Part shown: one piece after another, positions 13,656 through 24,333 of the stretch
Layout: every line of letters begins with the position of its first letter
How positions within the stretch are numbered: the first letter of the stretch is position 1
From: Oxyruncus cristatus
Taxonomy: Eukaryota > Chordata > Aves > Passeriformes > Cotingidae
Assembly: GCA_013399855.1 (NCBI GenBank)
Contig: VXAY01001100.1
Coordinates: 124,001-188,000, forward strand
Length of the DNA: 64,000 nt
Reading direction: 5' to 3'
Notes under the pieces: generated by a model
The model's input: only the letters and a program-made list of their open reading frames with translations
What the model was told of the DNA's origin: nothing
Databases searched by the model: none
Translations under genes and position numbers: made by a program

Positions 13656-16499
13656 GTACTGTTTTCTTGTTTCAAGTGCAGTGAGACAGGGCTACATTCC
13701 TCATGGCTGTCAGGCAAGACCCCAGAGCAGCCAGGCCCATGGAAGATGTCTCCGAATTAATTACGTAGAATTCTCTGCTTTTCGTCTCCTGAACAAGACT
13801 CACACATCTATTAAACATCCCAAACTGGAATCTGAGTTCTCAAACTGACATCATGAGAAATACCAGCATACATATGCCCTACCATAACTTGCTTCCACTA
13901 GCATGAATGTTTTCTAGAATACGGCATGTGACATATCAGAGCAAAGATCAGGAGCATACTGCACTGAAAAAACCCAAACAATGCTTTCACACTCTAGCAC
14001 AGGCATCACTTGCACAGACAACAGTTATTTTGCAACAAAGCAAAATCAACCTTCATAAACAGAAAAATAGGTAGATGGTAATTAAGAGTTACATAAACAC
14101 CCACTTAAATTATACAGAACAAATGGTTGCCTACAGTAAAAGTATCAAGCAATTATCCCTGGTTATGTCCTCCTGACTCCCTCTGTGTTCCTCCCCATCC
14201 ATCCCATCCCCTCCCATCCAGCCCCTTAAGAGAGTTTGGCTCTAGTGCTGTCACCTCTCCTTTCTGAGCGCTTGTATGTCTCCCAAAAATCTCTTTACCC
14301 AGGTATCTGTGGTTGGGACGACACACTCACCTTTCTTTATTCAGATTCCACCTCTCAAAGTGCCCCAGTGACTCAGAAGTAATGAGCACATACTCCATCT
14401 TTCCAAGCTGCTGGGTCTGATGCAACTACCCTCACGTGACCTCACAGGACTTGGGTACCCAGATAACCCCCTGCTGTCACCCCAGCCCCTCTCTCCCTGC
14501 TGTCCAACCACCACAGTAAGCAAGGAATCACCAAGGGGGTCAAGGCAAGCTGAATAAACAGAAATAAGGAAAAGTGAAGGGGAATCTGAAAGGATATGCT
14601 TTTAAGACTCTGCATAAACCCCTTGCCCAACCATTCATGGCAGCACTTTGGAGCTAGGTTAAACTATTAGAATTAATACAAAGAAATTAAGACTGCAGGA
14701 AAACAGAAGTAGTAAAAATTAAATACCAAACCCCTTCCATGGTTCTCAACTGGCCTGAAACTCATTCACTGCCAACTTTAATTGTGAGCAACTTCTCTTC
14801 AGTTGCTCTCTCCTGGCAAAAATCCAGGCACAGCTTTGCTTTAGCATCACAGAACATCACTTGTGACACTCTTGCAACCATCTCCATGTTACGGGCTCTC
14901 TGCTACCATGGATATAATAAAAAAAAAAAAAAAAAAAAAAAAAGGCCCATAGCAATGCTAAGGGGATTTCCTGGCATCGTTGTGGTGCCTGACACAGAGC
15001 ATAGAAAATCTTTCTTCTCTTCACATAGCTAAGGCACTTTGCCATGACACCAACACATCAGTTGGGGGGGTGATTTTACATTCATGTGTTGGTTTTTTTT
15101 TTTTCTTCACACAAACCAACTCAGCATCTCTGGGAAAACCATACATTGCCCTGCCCCAGCAGGTAGGAAATGGGTTTTTTATTGCCCCCAAAACCGTCTT
15201 CTACATATCCTAGACTTCTAGTGGCCTTGTGACAGGACAGACTGGTCAAGCTCTGAAGTGCCAAGAACTCACCCTTTTTTTTTTTCCTTATGTAAATAAG
15301 GAAACAGGAACTAAACACAAATGTGGATCGAGAGTATCCTTCACCTCCACAGAATGAGTTCGCTACAAAGTTTCTCCTGGAGTTTAAAGAACATAAAACC
15401 AACAGCTACAAACCTGCACAGTAAGGGGGAAGCTTATAAATTGAAAGTCTTTGGTAGCCTTATCTCTAATGGGTGATGGTGTTGGCGACTTGTGCCCATT
15501 AGACAACCCGCAGACACACAGGAATGTACCGAGCCCATTTCACAGGACAGCCAGACAACATAGTAGCCATAAAACCTTGTTCTTAAACGCAGCTTTTACC
15601 AAAGCAGCTTCAAGCACCTTATGAATTTGGGTAACCTCCCTGTTTTATACGCGGAGGAAAGAGAAGACAATTTCCCAGCAAGTCCAAGGCTTCACAATGG
15701 CAGCTCCTGACTCCCTACACCTAACACTGACAAACCACAATTTCTGACAGAAAAAAAAAACCACCACAAAGTGAGGTTCCAATAACACCATATGAGCACA
15801 AAAAAAGGAACAAGGTATTTAAGCACACGTGAAAACAGAGCCCTGTAACCTCTGCCATTCATCAAGTGCTACACAAGGAAAAGGCCTAGTAATCTTCCTC
15901 CACCCAGCCTGAACAATTAAAAGAAAGAAACAATCCTAACAGGTAGGAGAAATTGGAAACCTCCTCAGTAAACAAAACCTCAAGTAACTAAGAATCAGAC
16001 TCCCTTTGCATATTAAGTGTAGGCAAACAAAGAGAAAGAAAAAAAAAAAAGGTGCAATTTTCGAAAGCATACACCGCTCTTGTGTTCTGACAAAACAGCA
16101 GTTCAGTACCGATCTGAAACCACACGCCATCATTTGCCGTAGCGTGCTGTGTTACGTGTTGTAAACCCAGCGAAGCTTTAGTAATACCAGACTTGACCAC
16201 TGGCCCATACGAGACCTCGCTCCATCCTGTGAAATCTGCGCTGAGAAGTGGGGCAAGACTGACAGGTTTTATTGTGAAACTCAACAAGTTTGTGGATTAG
16301 CAAAGCTACCATATTGAAAGCTGAAAATCCCTCTTCGGTCATGTCTCTACAGAACAGAGTGTTCATTCCTCAATTAAAATTTTAACAATAAAGTTACCAA
16401 AACTCAACATAAGATCTACCAGCCTGTGCCTGCTTTACAATATTATCATAGAATATGGGAGAAAGTGTTTTAAGAGTTTATATTTTTCTCCACCTGCAA
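13656..16499. other. Non-coding interval, presumed LGR4 intron 1
   Basis: Unique sequence containing a 25-base A run (14919-14943) and several T runs (near 15090 and 15275). No coding exon or RNA gene was recognised. GC content starts to rise near 16500 toward the CpG island. Confidence 0.5.
14919..14943. repeat. Poly(A) homopolymer, 25 bases
   Basis: An uninterrupted A run follows GGATATAAT. No retroposed gene or SINE body was recognised immediately upstream, so it is listed as a simple repeat. Confidence 0.95.
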
Positions 16500-18175
16500 G
16501 CAAAACTCGATAAACCTTCGACGCTTGTTTACGCTCGGTTGTTTGTTTTCTTTTTTTCAAGGTCCCTCCTGTGCTTCGCCGTAGCGAGAGATTTTGTATA
16601 AGCGAAGGCACCGTATTTAACTAGACTTATGCACGCTTCGGACTGAAAATGCCTTGGGAGAAAGCTGTCTAGCCCGGGAACTGGTTCCTGGGGAAAACTG
16701 AGGAGGAGAAAGGCGATTCGGGGCGAGGACCTCACGCTGCGCACACACATGTGCGGGCAGCAGCTCCCCCCCGGCTCGGGACGGCGAACCCCCCGGGACC
16801 TCCCCTCTCGCTGCCACAGCAGCTTCCTCCCGGCCTTTCAAACCGATCCCTCGGGGGCTCGGCCGGCTCAGTNNNNNNNNNNNNNNNNNNNNNNNNNNNN
16901 NNNNNNNNNNNNNNNNNNNNNNNNNNNNNNNNNNNNNNNNNNNNNNNNNNNNNNNNNNNNNNNNNNNNNNNNNNNNNNNNNNNNNNNNNNNNNNNNNNNN
17001 NNNNNNNNNNNNNNNNNNNNNNNNNNNNNNNNNNNNNNNNNNNNNNNNNNNNNNNNNNNNNNNNNNNNNNNNNNNNNNNNNNNNNNNNNNNNNNNNNNNN
17101 NNNNNNNNNNNNNNNNNNNNNNNNNNNNNNNNNNNNNNNNNNNNNNNNNNNNNNNNNNNNNNNNNNNNNNNNNNNNNNNNNNNNNNNNNNNNNNNNNNNN
17201 NNNNNNNNNNNNNNNNNNNNNNNNNNNNNNNNNNNNNNNNNNNNNNNNNNNNNNNNNNNNNNNNNNNNNNNNNNNNNNNNNNNNNNNNNNNNNNNNNNNN
17301 NNNNNNNNNNNNNNNNNNNNNNNNNNNNNNNNNNNNNNNNNNNNNNNNNNNNNNNNNNNNNNNNNNNNNNNNNNNNNNNNNNNNNNNNNNNNNNNNNNNN
17401 NNNNNNNNNNNNNNNNNNNNNNNNNNNNNNNNNNNNNNNNNNNNNNNNNNNNNNNNNNNNNNNNNNNNNNNNNNNNNNNNNNNNNNNNNNNNNNNNNNNN
17501 NNNNNNNNNNNNNNNNNNNNNNNNNNNNNNNNNNNNNNNNNNNNNNNNNNNNNNNNNNNNNNNNNNNNNNNNNNNNNNNNNNNNNNNNNNNNNNNNNNNN
17601 NNNNNNNNNNNNNNNNNNNNNNNNNNNNNNNNNNNNNNNNNNNNNNNNNNNNNNNNNNNNNNNNNNNNNNNNNNNNNNNNNNNNNNNNNNNNNNNNNNNN
17701 NNNNNNNNNNNNNNNNNNNNNNNNNNNNNNNNNNNNNNNNNNNNNNNNNNNNNNNNNNNNNNNNNNNGGCGGCAGGGCAGCCCCGCCCCCCCGAGCCCCG
17801 GGGCCGCTCCCCGGGCGCCGCCGGGACCCCCGGGACCCCCCGGGGCCTCGTCCCGCGGGAACGGGGCGGGATGAGCGCAGGAGCCGCGGGGCTGGGGCCG
17901 CCCCGTCCTGTGAATGAGGGCAGCGCCGGGCCCTGGGACCACAGCGCGCTATTTCCAGCTCCAGCTTTGCCGCGGCGGGCGGGCGCCTGGCCCCGCATCC
18001 CCCGGCAGCCGGCAGGCACCGGCACCAACAAGACCTGACATGGAGCGGGAGGAGATAAAGGCAGCCCCATGCGGGGTCCGGTACCGCAGAGGATCCCAGC
18101 TGGTATGGCACATCCATCCCCTGGGAGCGAGGACAGGGGACCATGCTGTGCTTCTGCCTCTGGGACATAAAAGCA
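16500..18175 (-). promoter_or_regulatory. LGR4: CpG island, presumed LGR4 promoter and exon 1 region
   Basis: GC content rises sharply on both sides of the assembly gap. The right flank (17768-18060) is extremely GC-rich, with repeated CCCCGGG words and GC boxes (GGGGCGG read on either strand). The left flank (16750-16872) is also GC-rich and grades into AT-rich DNA. This is the only CpG island of this strength between the LIN7C 3' end and position 1, which fits the LGR4 promoter by gene order. The strand is inferred from synteny. No start codon with a plausible signal peptide is visible outside the gap. Confidence 0.5.
16873..17767. other. Assembly gap, 895 N
   Basis: A run of 895 unresolved bases inside the CpG island. 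Open frames reported across it are artefacts of translating N. Extreme GC on the right edge explains why it was not sequenced. Confidence 0.99.
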
Positions 18176-19172
18176 TTTCACACTCCGGTTCCCAAAGCAG
18201 CCCGAGCTCTTCTCAAAACTGGTTTGCTTTTAAAGAACTGTTTGCTTCCCACACGAAACACTGCCGTGGTATGTGGCTTTCATACAACCTGTACATCATA
18301 ACCAAACTTGTGCCAGTCTGGGTCCTCTTCTCCTTAGTGCCTTGAAAAGAGTGCTAAAAAAACCTGAAAACCCATCCACCCTTATCAGTAGTGCCCTCCA
18401 TCACCCTCTGTGTGGTCCTTTTCTCTTTAACCAAGTTTTGGGTTTTTTCCTAATGCTTTTTTTTGGATGTTTCTAACCTGCAGCCACTGCCAGGAACAAG
18501 CCTGGTGCACGTTCAGCTCACCTCACCCATGCACCATGGTCCACACAGTCACCACATCTCACTGGAGATGTCACGGCAGATGTCACTGTTGGCTCTCTCT
18601 GGTCCAGACCCCATTAAGGAGCTCTGAGCCAACAGATCTGACTGAAGCAAGCACTGTGAAGGCACCGGATCTTGTCCTGGTGCACACTCACACCATCTAC
18701 TTAACGTCTCGTTTGATGCTCTGAACTTACCTGGGGAGTTGCCTGCCCAGCTCCGCCACAGGCCCAGCCTGCGTCACACCCAGACAGGTGTCTGTGCAGC
18801 CCAACCTAAACAGCACAAACACCTAGAGAGCACGCTACAGATCCACGCAGATAGGCAGGTACCTGTCTGTTCGTCCTGTGGATAGATGGTGGAGAAGCAC
18901 AGAAAGCGCAGTGACTGACAACCTGCCTCCACCGCAGCAGGAGCAGATTTGCAATGCAAAGTAAAAGCAACTGTGCAAGGGTGTCATATGGTGCAGCAGC
19001 AGTTACTTCAAGTTCCTGCAATCGCATCCAAAAAATCCCAAATACCCGGGCATACATGGTAAGTCAAACGTGCCAGAGGTGAGGCAGGCCTGCTCCCAGC
19101 AGACACTCAGTGAAGCTCACAGCAACCCTGGCCTGGCACTGGTACAGGGCAGTCAGGAGTTGAGGAGCCCAT
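18176..19172. other. Non-coding interval between CpG island and LTR
   Basis: Unique sequence of average composition with no recognised exon or element. It is the proximal upstream flank of the presumed LGR4 promoter. Confidence 0.45.
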
Positions 19173-20078
19173 TGTTACGACCCGCCCTGCCAGGCAGGAG
19201 TAACTTTTGTTTTTTGCTAATAAATCCCTTGGTGTGAATTAAAGCAAATCAATACTAGACGATCGGTGTTTAAAGATATACGTACATATATGGTTTATTC
19301 TAGAACGATGTGATTGCAAGGGAAAACAATAGGTAGCTGTTTTGGTTGTTATTATCTACGACAACATGGCAACATAAAAGCATAAAGGTGGTATTGCAAA
19401 AGAAAACAGGTATTTAGCCGTTTTGGCTGTAATATAGCAATGTAAAAGCATAAAGGTATCACCCGAGAAAATGTGTAAGGGATAAGAGAGAAAGAAAGAG
19501 AGAGGATAAAAGAGAATGGAAGAGCAAGAAAGAGAATCAAGGTTCATTGTCACCACTCAAAGGTCTCTGGCGAACTTGGCTGTTGCTTTTGCTGGTGTCT
19601 TGGTCCGTCACGGTGTGGTGGGAGAGAGAAGCCCATGAAATATAAAATTCGGTGGGTTTATGCACCCTCCTGGTGCCTCCCCCCTGTGTGTGTGGAGGGA
19701 GCTGCTTGGCACAGTGATGCTGGTTTTGCAGAGAGCTGGAAGTGCTGGTTTTTGCAAAGTCACTTTAGGCTTGGGGGTGCGGGGACCGCTTTGGGGTCAC
19801 CCCTGCTAAAAGCGAGGCGTTCTCCAGGGTAATGGGTGGGGGTGTGCACAAAAGGGCCCCTTTTGATGCAGCCTGGCTCATAGGAGATAAGCATCACACA
19901 CCCAGAGAGTCGGCATGGAACACCTAAAGAGTTGGCTCCCCTTGGGCCTTCACAGAGTTAAGAGTTTGTGAGCCAAGGCCTTCTCCCCTCAGCCTTTATC
20001 TTCACTCTCCTGGCTTCTTTGCACAGCTCCCTAGAGTAGCAATGTTTCAAGGCAATTAAGAAAGTTCAGTTCCTCACA
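19173..20078 (-). mobile_element. Solo LTR of an endogenous retrovirus, minus orientation
   Basis: On the plus strand the element begins TGTTACGACCCG and ends TTCCTCACA, so the minus strand reads TGTGAGGAAC at its start and GGGTCGTAACA at its end: the TG...CA ends of an LTR. It is 906 bp long. It is flanked by CCCAT (19168-19172) and CTCAT (20079-20083), a probable 5-bp target-site duplication with one mismatch, the size usual for ERVL-type elements. An AATAAA on the minus strand near 19292 may be its polyadenylation signal. No gag, pol or env sequence adjoins it, so it is a solo LTR left by recombination. The family name was not determined. Confidence 0.72.
19321..19459. repeat. Internal imperfect tandem duplication within the LTR
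   Basis: Two related units, at about 19321-19393 and 19401-19459, share GAAAACA, the word TGTTTTGG or CGTTTTGG, and AAAAGCATAAAGGT near their ends. The second unit is shorter. Such duplications are common in retroviral U3 regions. Confidence 0.7.
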
Positions 20079-23000
20079 CTCATCTCTTACACTTCACCTT
20101 CTCAAGGACTGCTCGTACCATCACTGACATGCCAGAGAACAGCCCATGCTGGGCTGGTGCCTGGAATGATGACACCTTCCTTGTGCCGACTGAGGTGGGG
20201 GAAAAAAGGAAAAGTCTTGGTTTAAAAGTGGGTGTTTGATGAAAATTAAGAATCAAGCACGCAAATAGTGGAGACCTGATGATTTAAAATCACCTGTGCC
20301 CAAGAAAGTAGAGTTCACAGTGGGGACCCTAGAAATATGGATCCTCCAGCCACCACCTCCTACATTTCTCCTCAAGTTTCTTCAACTTCTAACTCTCTTC
20401 CAAAAGTGCTAACACTATTTTACCTAGTCACTAAAAATGTTATTCTCTTCCTTTTGGGAATCCTGTTCCTGACACACTGATTTTGTATGAACATCATCAG
20501 TGCACAAGTGAAGTCATTTTAATAACAGGCTATGTGGTTGTTCTGTACCTTGTGAGAAGTACGAAGCTCTCAAAGTTGGATCCACCAATATATGCTAAAA
20601 CTTCACCATACAAATATAGACACATATGTTTATCTCTTGTCCTTCTCCCTGGTTGATCTTGGCAGGGAAATGCATCGTCAAAGCCATGTTGTTCTAAGAA
20701 ATGTCAGGGTCAAAAAGCGTGCATTCACGTCACCCTCTGTGCCTGTGCTCAGGGACAGTGATGGAGCAGCAGCAACCAGAAGAGTAGGGGGGAAAAATTA
20801 AAAGGAGTTATCTTGACACACGTCAATGAAACAGATTCAAACCGATCCACACAAGAAAAAGTGACCTTTTTCTTCTGCAACCGGCAAAGAAAAATAACAA
20901 AGCACTTATACTCCCTCTGCAAATAGTCTCACTTCACTAACCAAAGATAATGGGAGCAGAAATGGCCCTCAGTGCCTGCTTGGCGTTTGGAAGACGAATA
21001 GTAGCACGGAGCTTACTTTGTACTGCAGCAGTGGTGGCCTGCAATGCCCACAGAAACAGAACTTCTCTTCTGGAAAAAAGGACAAAAGATCTTTAGTAAA
21101 AGCAGAATAGCAAAGTTGGTGTTCGGTGGTTTTGTGTTTTGTTTCTTTTTTTTCCTCTTCATGCTTTGAAATACTGGAATAGTTCAGCTTTTCCTCTCAA
21201 ATCTTAGCTTTTCCTCTCAAATCCTTATCTGATTTCAATCTTTCCGTTTCTTTTCTCAACATCTCTTCAGGTGTATTTTCCAGAGTCCAGCTCTCTCAAG
21301 TCTCCATATTCAAAACCTCTGTCCTAGGAGCAATCCATTGGACCTTGCCATTCAGTCAATACTGCTTTGCTGCTTCCACATAGTCCATAACTCATCCTGC
21401 CAAATTAATACTTTCCTTAGTTTTTCAACCTCTGCCTAATCCTTGCTTAGTACTGTCAGAGCACTGCTCTCTCCTCTCCATCAACAATCCACAATTCTCT
21501 CACTTTTTTCTTATGCAGACACCTCTGCAGACATTTATTGGTTTTATTTTCCTTGATAAGGAAAACACTAACATTTTTTTGCAAAGCTGGCTTATTTATG
21601 TAACACAGATCTACAAGGTGTTTTAAGATAGGGAAAATATGGGTGCATTTTACTAGAAGACCTGCTTAATCTAAAATGGTACCCATGTACTTTGAAATTA
21701 TCATAGTTTAAAAATCTAGTCCTCAATGTCACAAATTCCAAGACGCATCCCTCAAAATATAGCATAAGGCAGCAATTAGCTTATTTATTAAAAAAAAAAA
21801 AAATAACTGCAAAGGAGAGAAGAATCCCAAGGTGTGCTTTAAACCAGGTGAAGGACATGAGGATCTAACAATCAAGTCAATTAAAAAAATAGATGAAAGG
21901 TTCACTTTAGCTGAGCTGTGGAGAAACTACACTCTGTTCTTTGGGGAAACTGGAAAGCACCACAAACTGATGTATCACTGCATAAGGTCTTCAGGATTTA
22001 GAGCCCGAAGTATAGGCATGAGTTAGTGAAAAAAACCACAAGAAGTATGGACATTGGATTTTTTTTCTTTTATTGCCACAAAACTGTCCAGCAACATAAC
22101 TGCTTCCGGCAAAAATTCCCCTTCAAAGACATGAATTCATTTGGATTTGATGGGAGTTGGACGTGGAAGGGCATGCAGACTAAGACCAGAAGCAAAAAAG
22201 GCAACGTCCATATGCACCAATATGCACTCTGTGTATTTTGGCATATTTCACCATACGTGGCCAACTGAGAAGAAGCGGGAAGAGCACTTTGGATGAGGGA
22301 TGGGCAGGGGCAGGCGGGGGCTCTCCGGCAGCATCTAGCGTGGGCTTAGCCACCCAGGAGCAGCTCCCATCCTGCCCATACCCCTTTCTCTGAGATCCCC
22401 CATAGGAAACAGTAAGAATCACATTTTTAAAGTCACACAACCTATTATTAACTTTTTTTTTTTTTTAATAAGCCACTGAAGTGCTGACCAGCATCAAATT
22501 GAAGGCAAAGACATTATACCAGGAATTTAAAAACCTAAACAAAGCAGTGCTTTAAGTGGGATATCTGCCTCTGCAGAGGCACCAGCTTAAGGATTATGTA
22601 GCTGTAAACCTATTTAAACACTATTTTGAAGAATTATAGTGGAGCCCAAGTAATGTGAAGCAGTAGACTTACCTTCAATGACAAATTACTCCCAGCACAT
22701 GCCCATGATCCTAAAATGTTTAGCAAAATATTATTAAAGCTCTTACGTAAGAGTGAATAAAATCCTTTTTTTCAAGTCCTTTATCAAAGAAAACTTGATT
22801 TGGTGCATTAACTGTCATCATCACAGAATAACCCAAACACTCTGGAAAAAGAAATACACAGGGAGAAATACAGGGGAGCTTATAAGGGAACAATTAATCA
22901 TAATGTAATAATTTGGTATTGAACACTTTTCAGTGCAGTGCTAACAAATTATTGCTTTTTAATATTGTGATGAAGACTGAGGGGATACACACCCCATAAG

Positions 23001-23751
23001 TTTTGACTTGAATTTTCTATCAGCATAAATTAACTCACTAACATCTTAGGTGCAATGCATCGATTTAAATCATGTTGCACAAATGCCAGCACATTCTCTG
23101 CTGAAATTACTAGGTCACCGATTTCTTCCTGTACATGGAGCCTTAAAGATGAACAGAAGTGTTAGGTTTGCTTTCCTATAGCACACAATTCCTCATCACC
23201 GTCCAACATTTTGTGTTGTTCTTTGTCTCTCACTGAAATACTGCAGTGGAAAAAAAAAAAATCATATTTTCATTCATATTTTGAAGCAGTATAAACATGT
23301 GGGTGCCATAGTTTTGGTAGGATTGACTTTAAATTGCAGTTTTGTAAGGCTCTTGTAGTTAAAAGGCAACTGACTCAGCAGGCTTCAGCAGAATCCTTAC
23401 TACTGGAGTAACTGAGGAATCCCAGCCTTATTTTAACTATTTCGTATCTTGGGAGGAGGAAGGAAAGCACACTAAGTAATTAGGATTTATCATCAAGTTG
23501 ATTTATCAGACACTAAGCTACTTTCAAAATTTGGAGCATAAGCATACACTAGTAATTTTGGGCCTATTTTATTCTATTTTACCCTCTCTGCCAGTGTTGT
23601 TATTCTTGCCCTTTTTTCTTGCTGCTAAGTCATTTCCCACAATTTCTCTCTGGCTTGCCATGCAGAGAGGTTCAAGTTTTGTTCTGTAAAACACAGTACA
23701 TATTTACAGTGTTGGCTCAAGAAATGACACGTGCTGACACTGATGCCCTCC
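20079..23751. other. Intergenic interval, nothing coding recognised
   Basis: AT-rich unique sequence with short homopolymers (A run near 21790, T run near 22452) and one 20-bp duplication at 21186-21225. No exon or RNA gene was seen. Confidence 0.5.
21186..21225. repeat. 20-bp tandem duplication
   Basis: The word AGCTTTTCCTCTCAAATCTT is followed directly by a second copy that differs only near its 3' end. Confidence 0.9.
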
Positions 23752-24333
23752 AAGAGGGGGCCTGTATCAGGGATAGTGTGGCCAGAGGGACTAGGGAAGC
23801 GATTCTGCCCCTGTACTCAGCACAGGTGAGGCCACACCTCGAGTGCTGTGTCCAGTTCTGAGCTCCTCAATTCAGGAAGGACATGGAGGTGCTGGAGCGG
23901 GTCCAGACAAGTGCAACGAAGCTCCTGAAGGGTCTGGAGCGCATGTCCTGCGAGGGATGGCTGAGGTTGTTTGGCCTGGAGAAGAAAAGGCTCAGGGGAG
24001 AGAGACCTCATCACTCTCTACAACTCCCTGAGAGGAGGGTGTAGCCAGGTGAGGATTGGTCTCTTCTCCCAGACAAGCCGGGACAGGACAAGGGGACACA
24101 GCCTCAAGCTGTGCCAGGGGAGGTTTCGGTTGGAAATTCTTCACAAAAGGGGGGATTAGATATTGGAATGAGCTGCCCAGGGAGGTGGTGAAGTCACTGT
24201 CCCTGGAGGTGTTTAAGGAAAGATTGGACGTGGCACTCGGTGCCATGGTCTGGTCAACACAGTGGCATTCAGTCATAAGTCGGACTTGATCTCAGAGGTA
24301 TTTTCCAATTTAATTGATTCTGTGATTCTGTAA
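23752..24333 (+). mobile_element. CR1 LINE, 3' fragment including end of ORF2
   Basis: It starts in the CR1 ORF2 block reading CCTGTATCAGGGATAGTGTG and continues through CTGTACTCAGCACAGGTGAG, GGAGGTGCTGGAGCGGGTCC and CTGCCCAGGGAGGTGG to a TTGATTCTGTGATTCTGT tail. The encoded C-terminal ORF2 segment is broken by frameshifts. It is about 580 bp, oriented away from the LGR4 CpG island toward LIN7C. It belongs to the same broad group as the minus-strand copies at 13401 and 42141. Confidence 0.93.

Larger units (their letters stand above)
1..17767 (-). other. LGR4: Inferred 5' part of LGR4 (exon 1 hidden in gap, intron 1)
   Basis: This placement rests on synteny, not on visible coding sequence. 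LGR4 encodes an R-spondin receptor with leucine-rich repeats and seven membrane spans that boosts Wnt signalling. In vertebrates it lies next to LIN7C on the same strand, just past the LIN7C 3' end, and has a very long first intron. Here a CpG island sits about 9 kb past the LIN7C polyadenylation site, and the remaining sequence down to position 1 has no recognisable exon, as expected for intron 1. The signal-peptide exon would lie in the N gap at 16873-17767. Sequence on both sides of the gap, translated on the minus strand, shows no LRR N-terminal cap or leucine-rich repeat. The CpG island could instead belong to a non-coding transcript. Confidence 0.42.

Noticed and set aside
1..16500. Search for LGR4 leucine-rich-repeat exons (72-base units) in the presumed intron
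   Set aside because: None was recognised by eye in minus-strand frames. LGR4 exon 2 probably lies outside the window.
16617..18181. Several 388-478-codon open frames across 16.6-18.2 kb
   Set aside because: Most of each frame is translated N. The real ends are GC-rich DNA with no protein family signature.
23619..24289. Open frames with WNELPREVV-like and similar segments
   Set aside because: These are remnants of the CR1 ORF2 C-terminus, not host genes.
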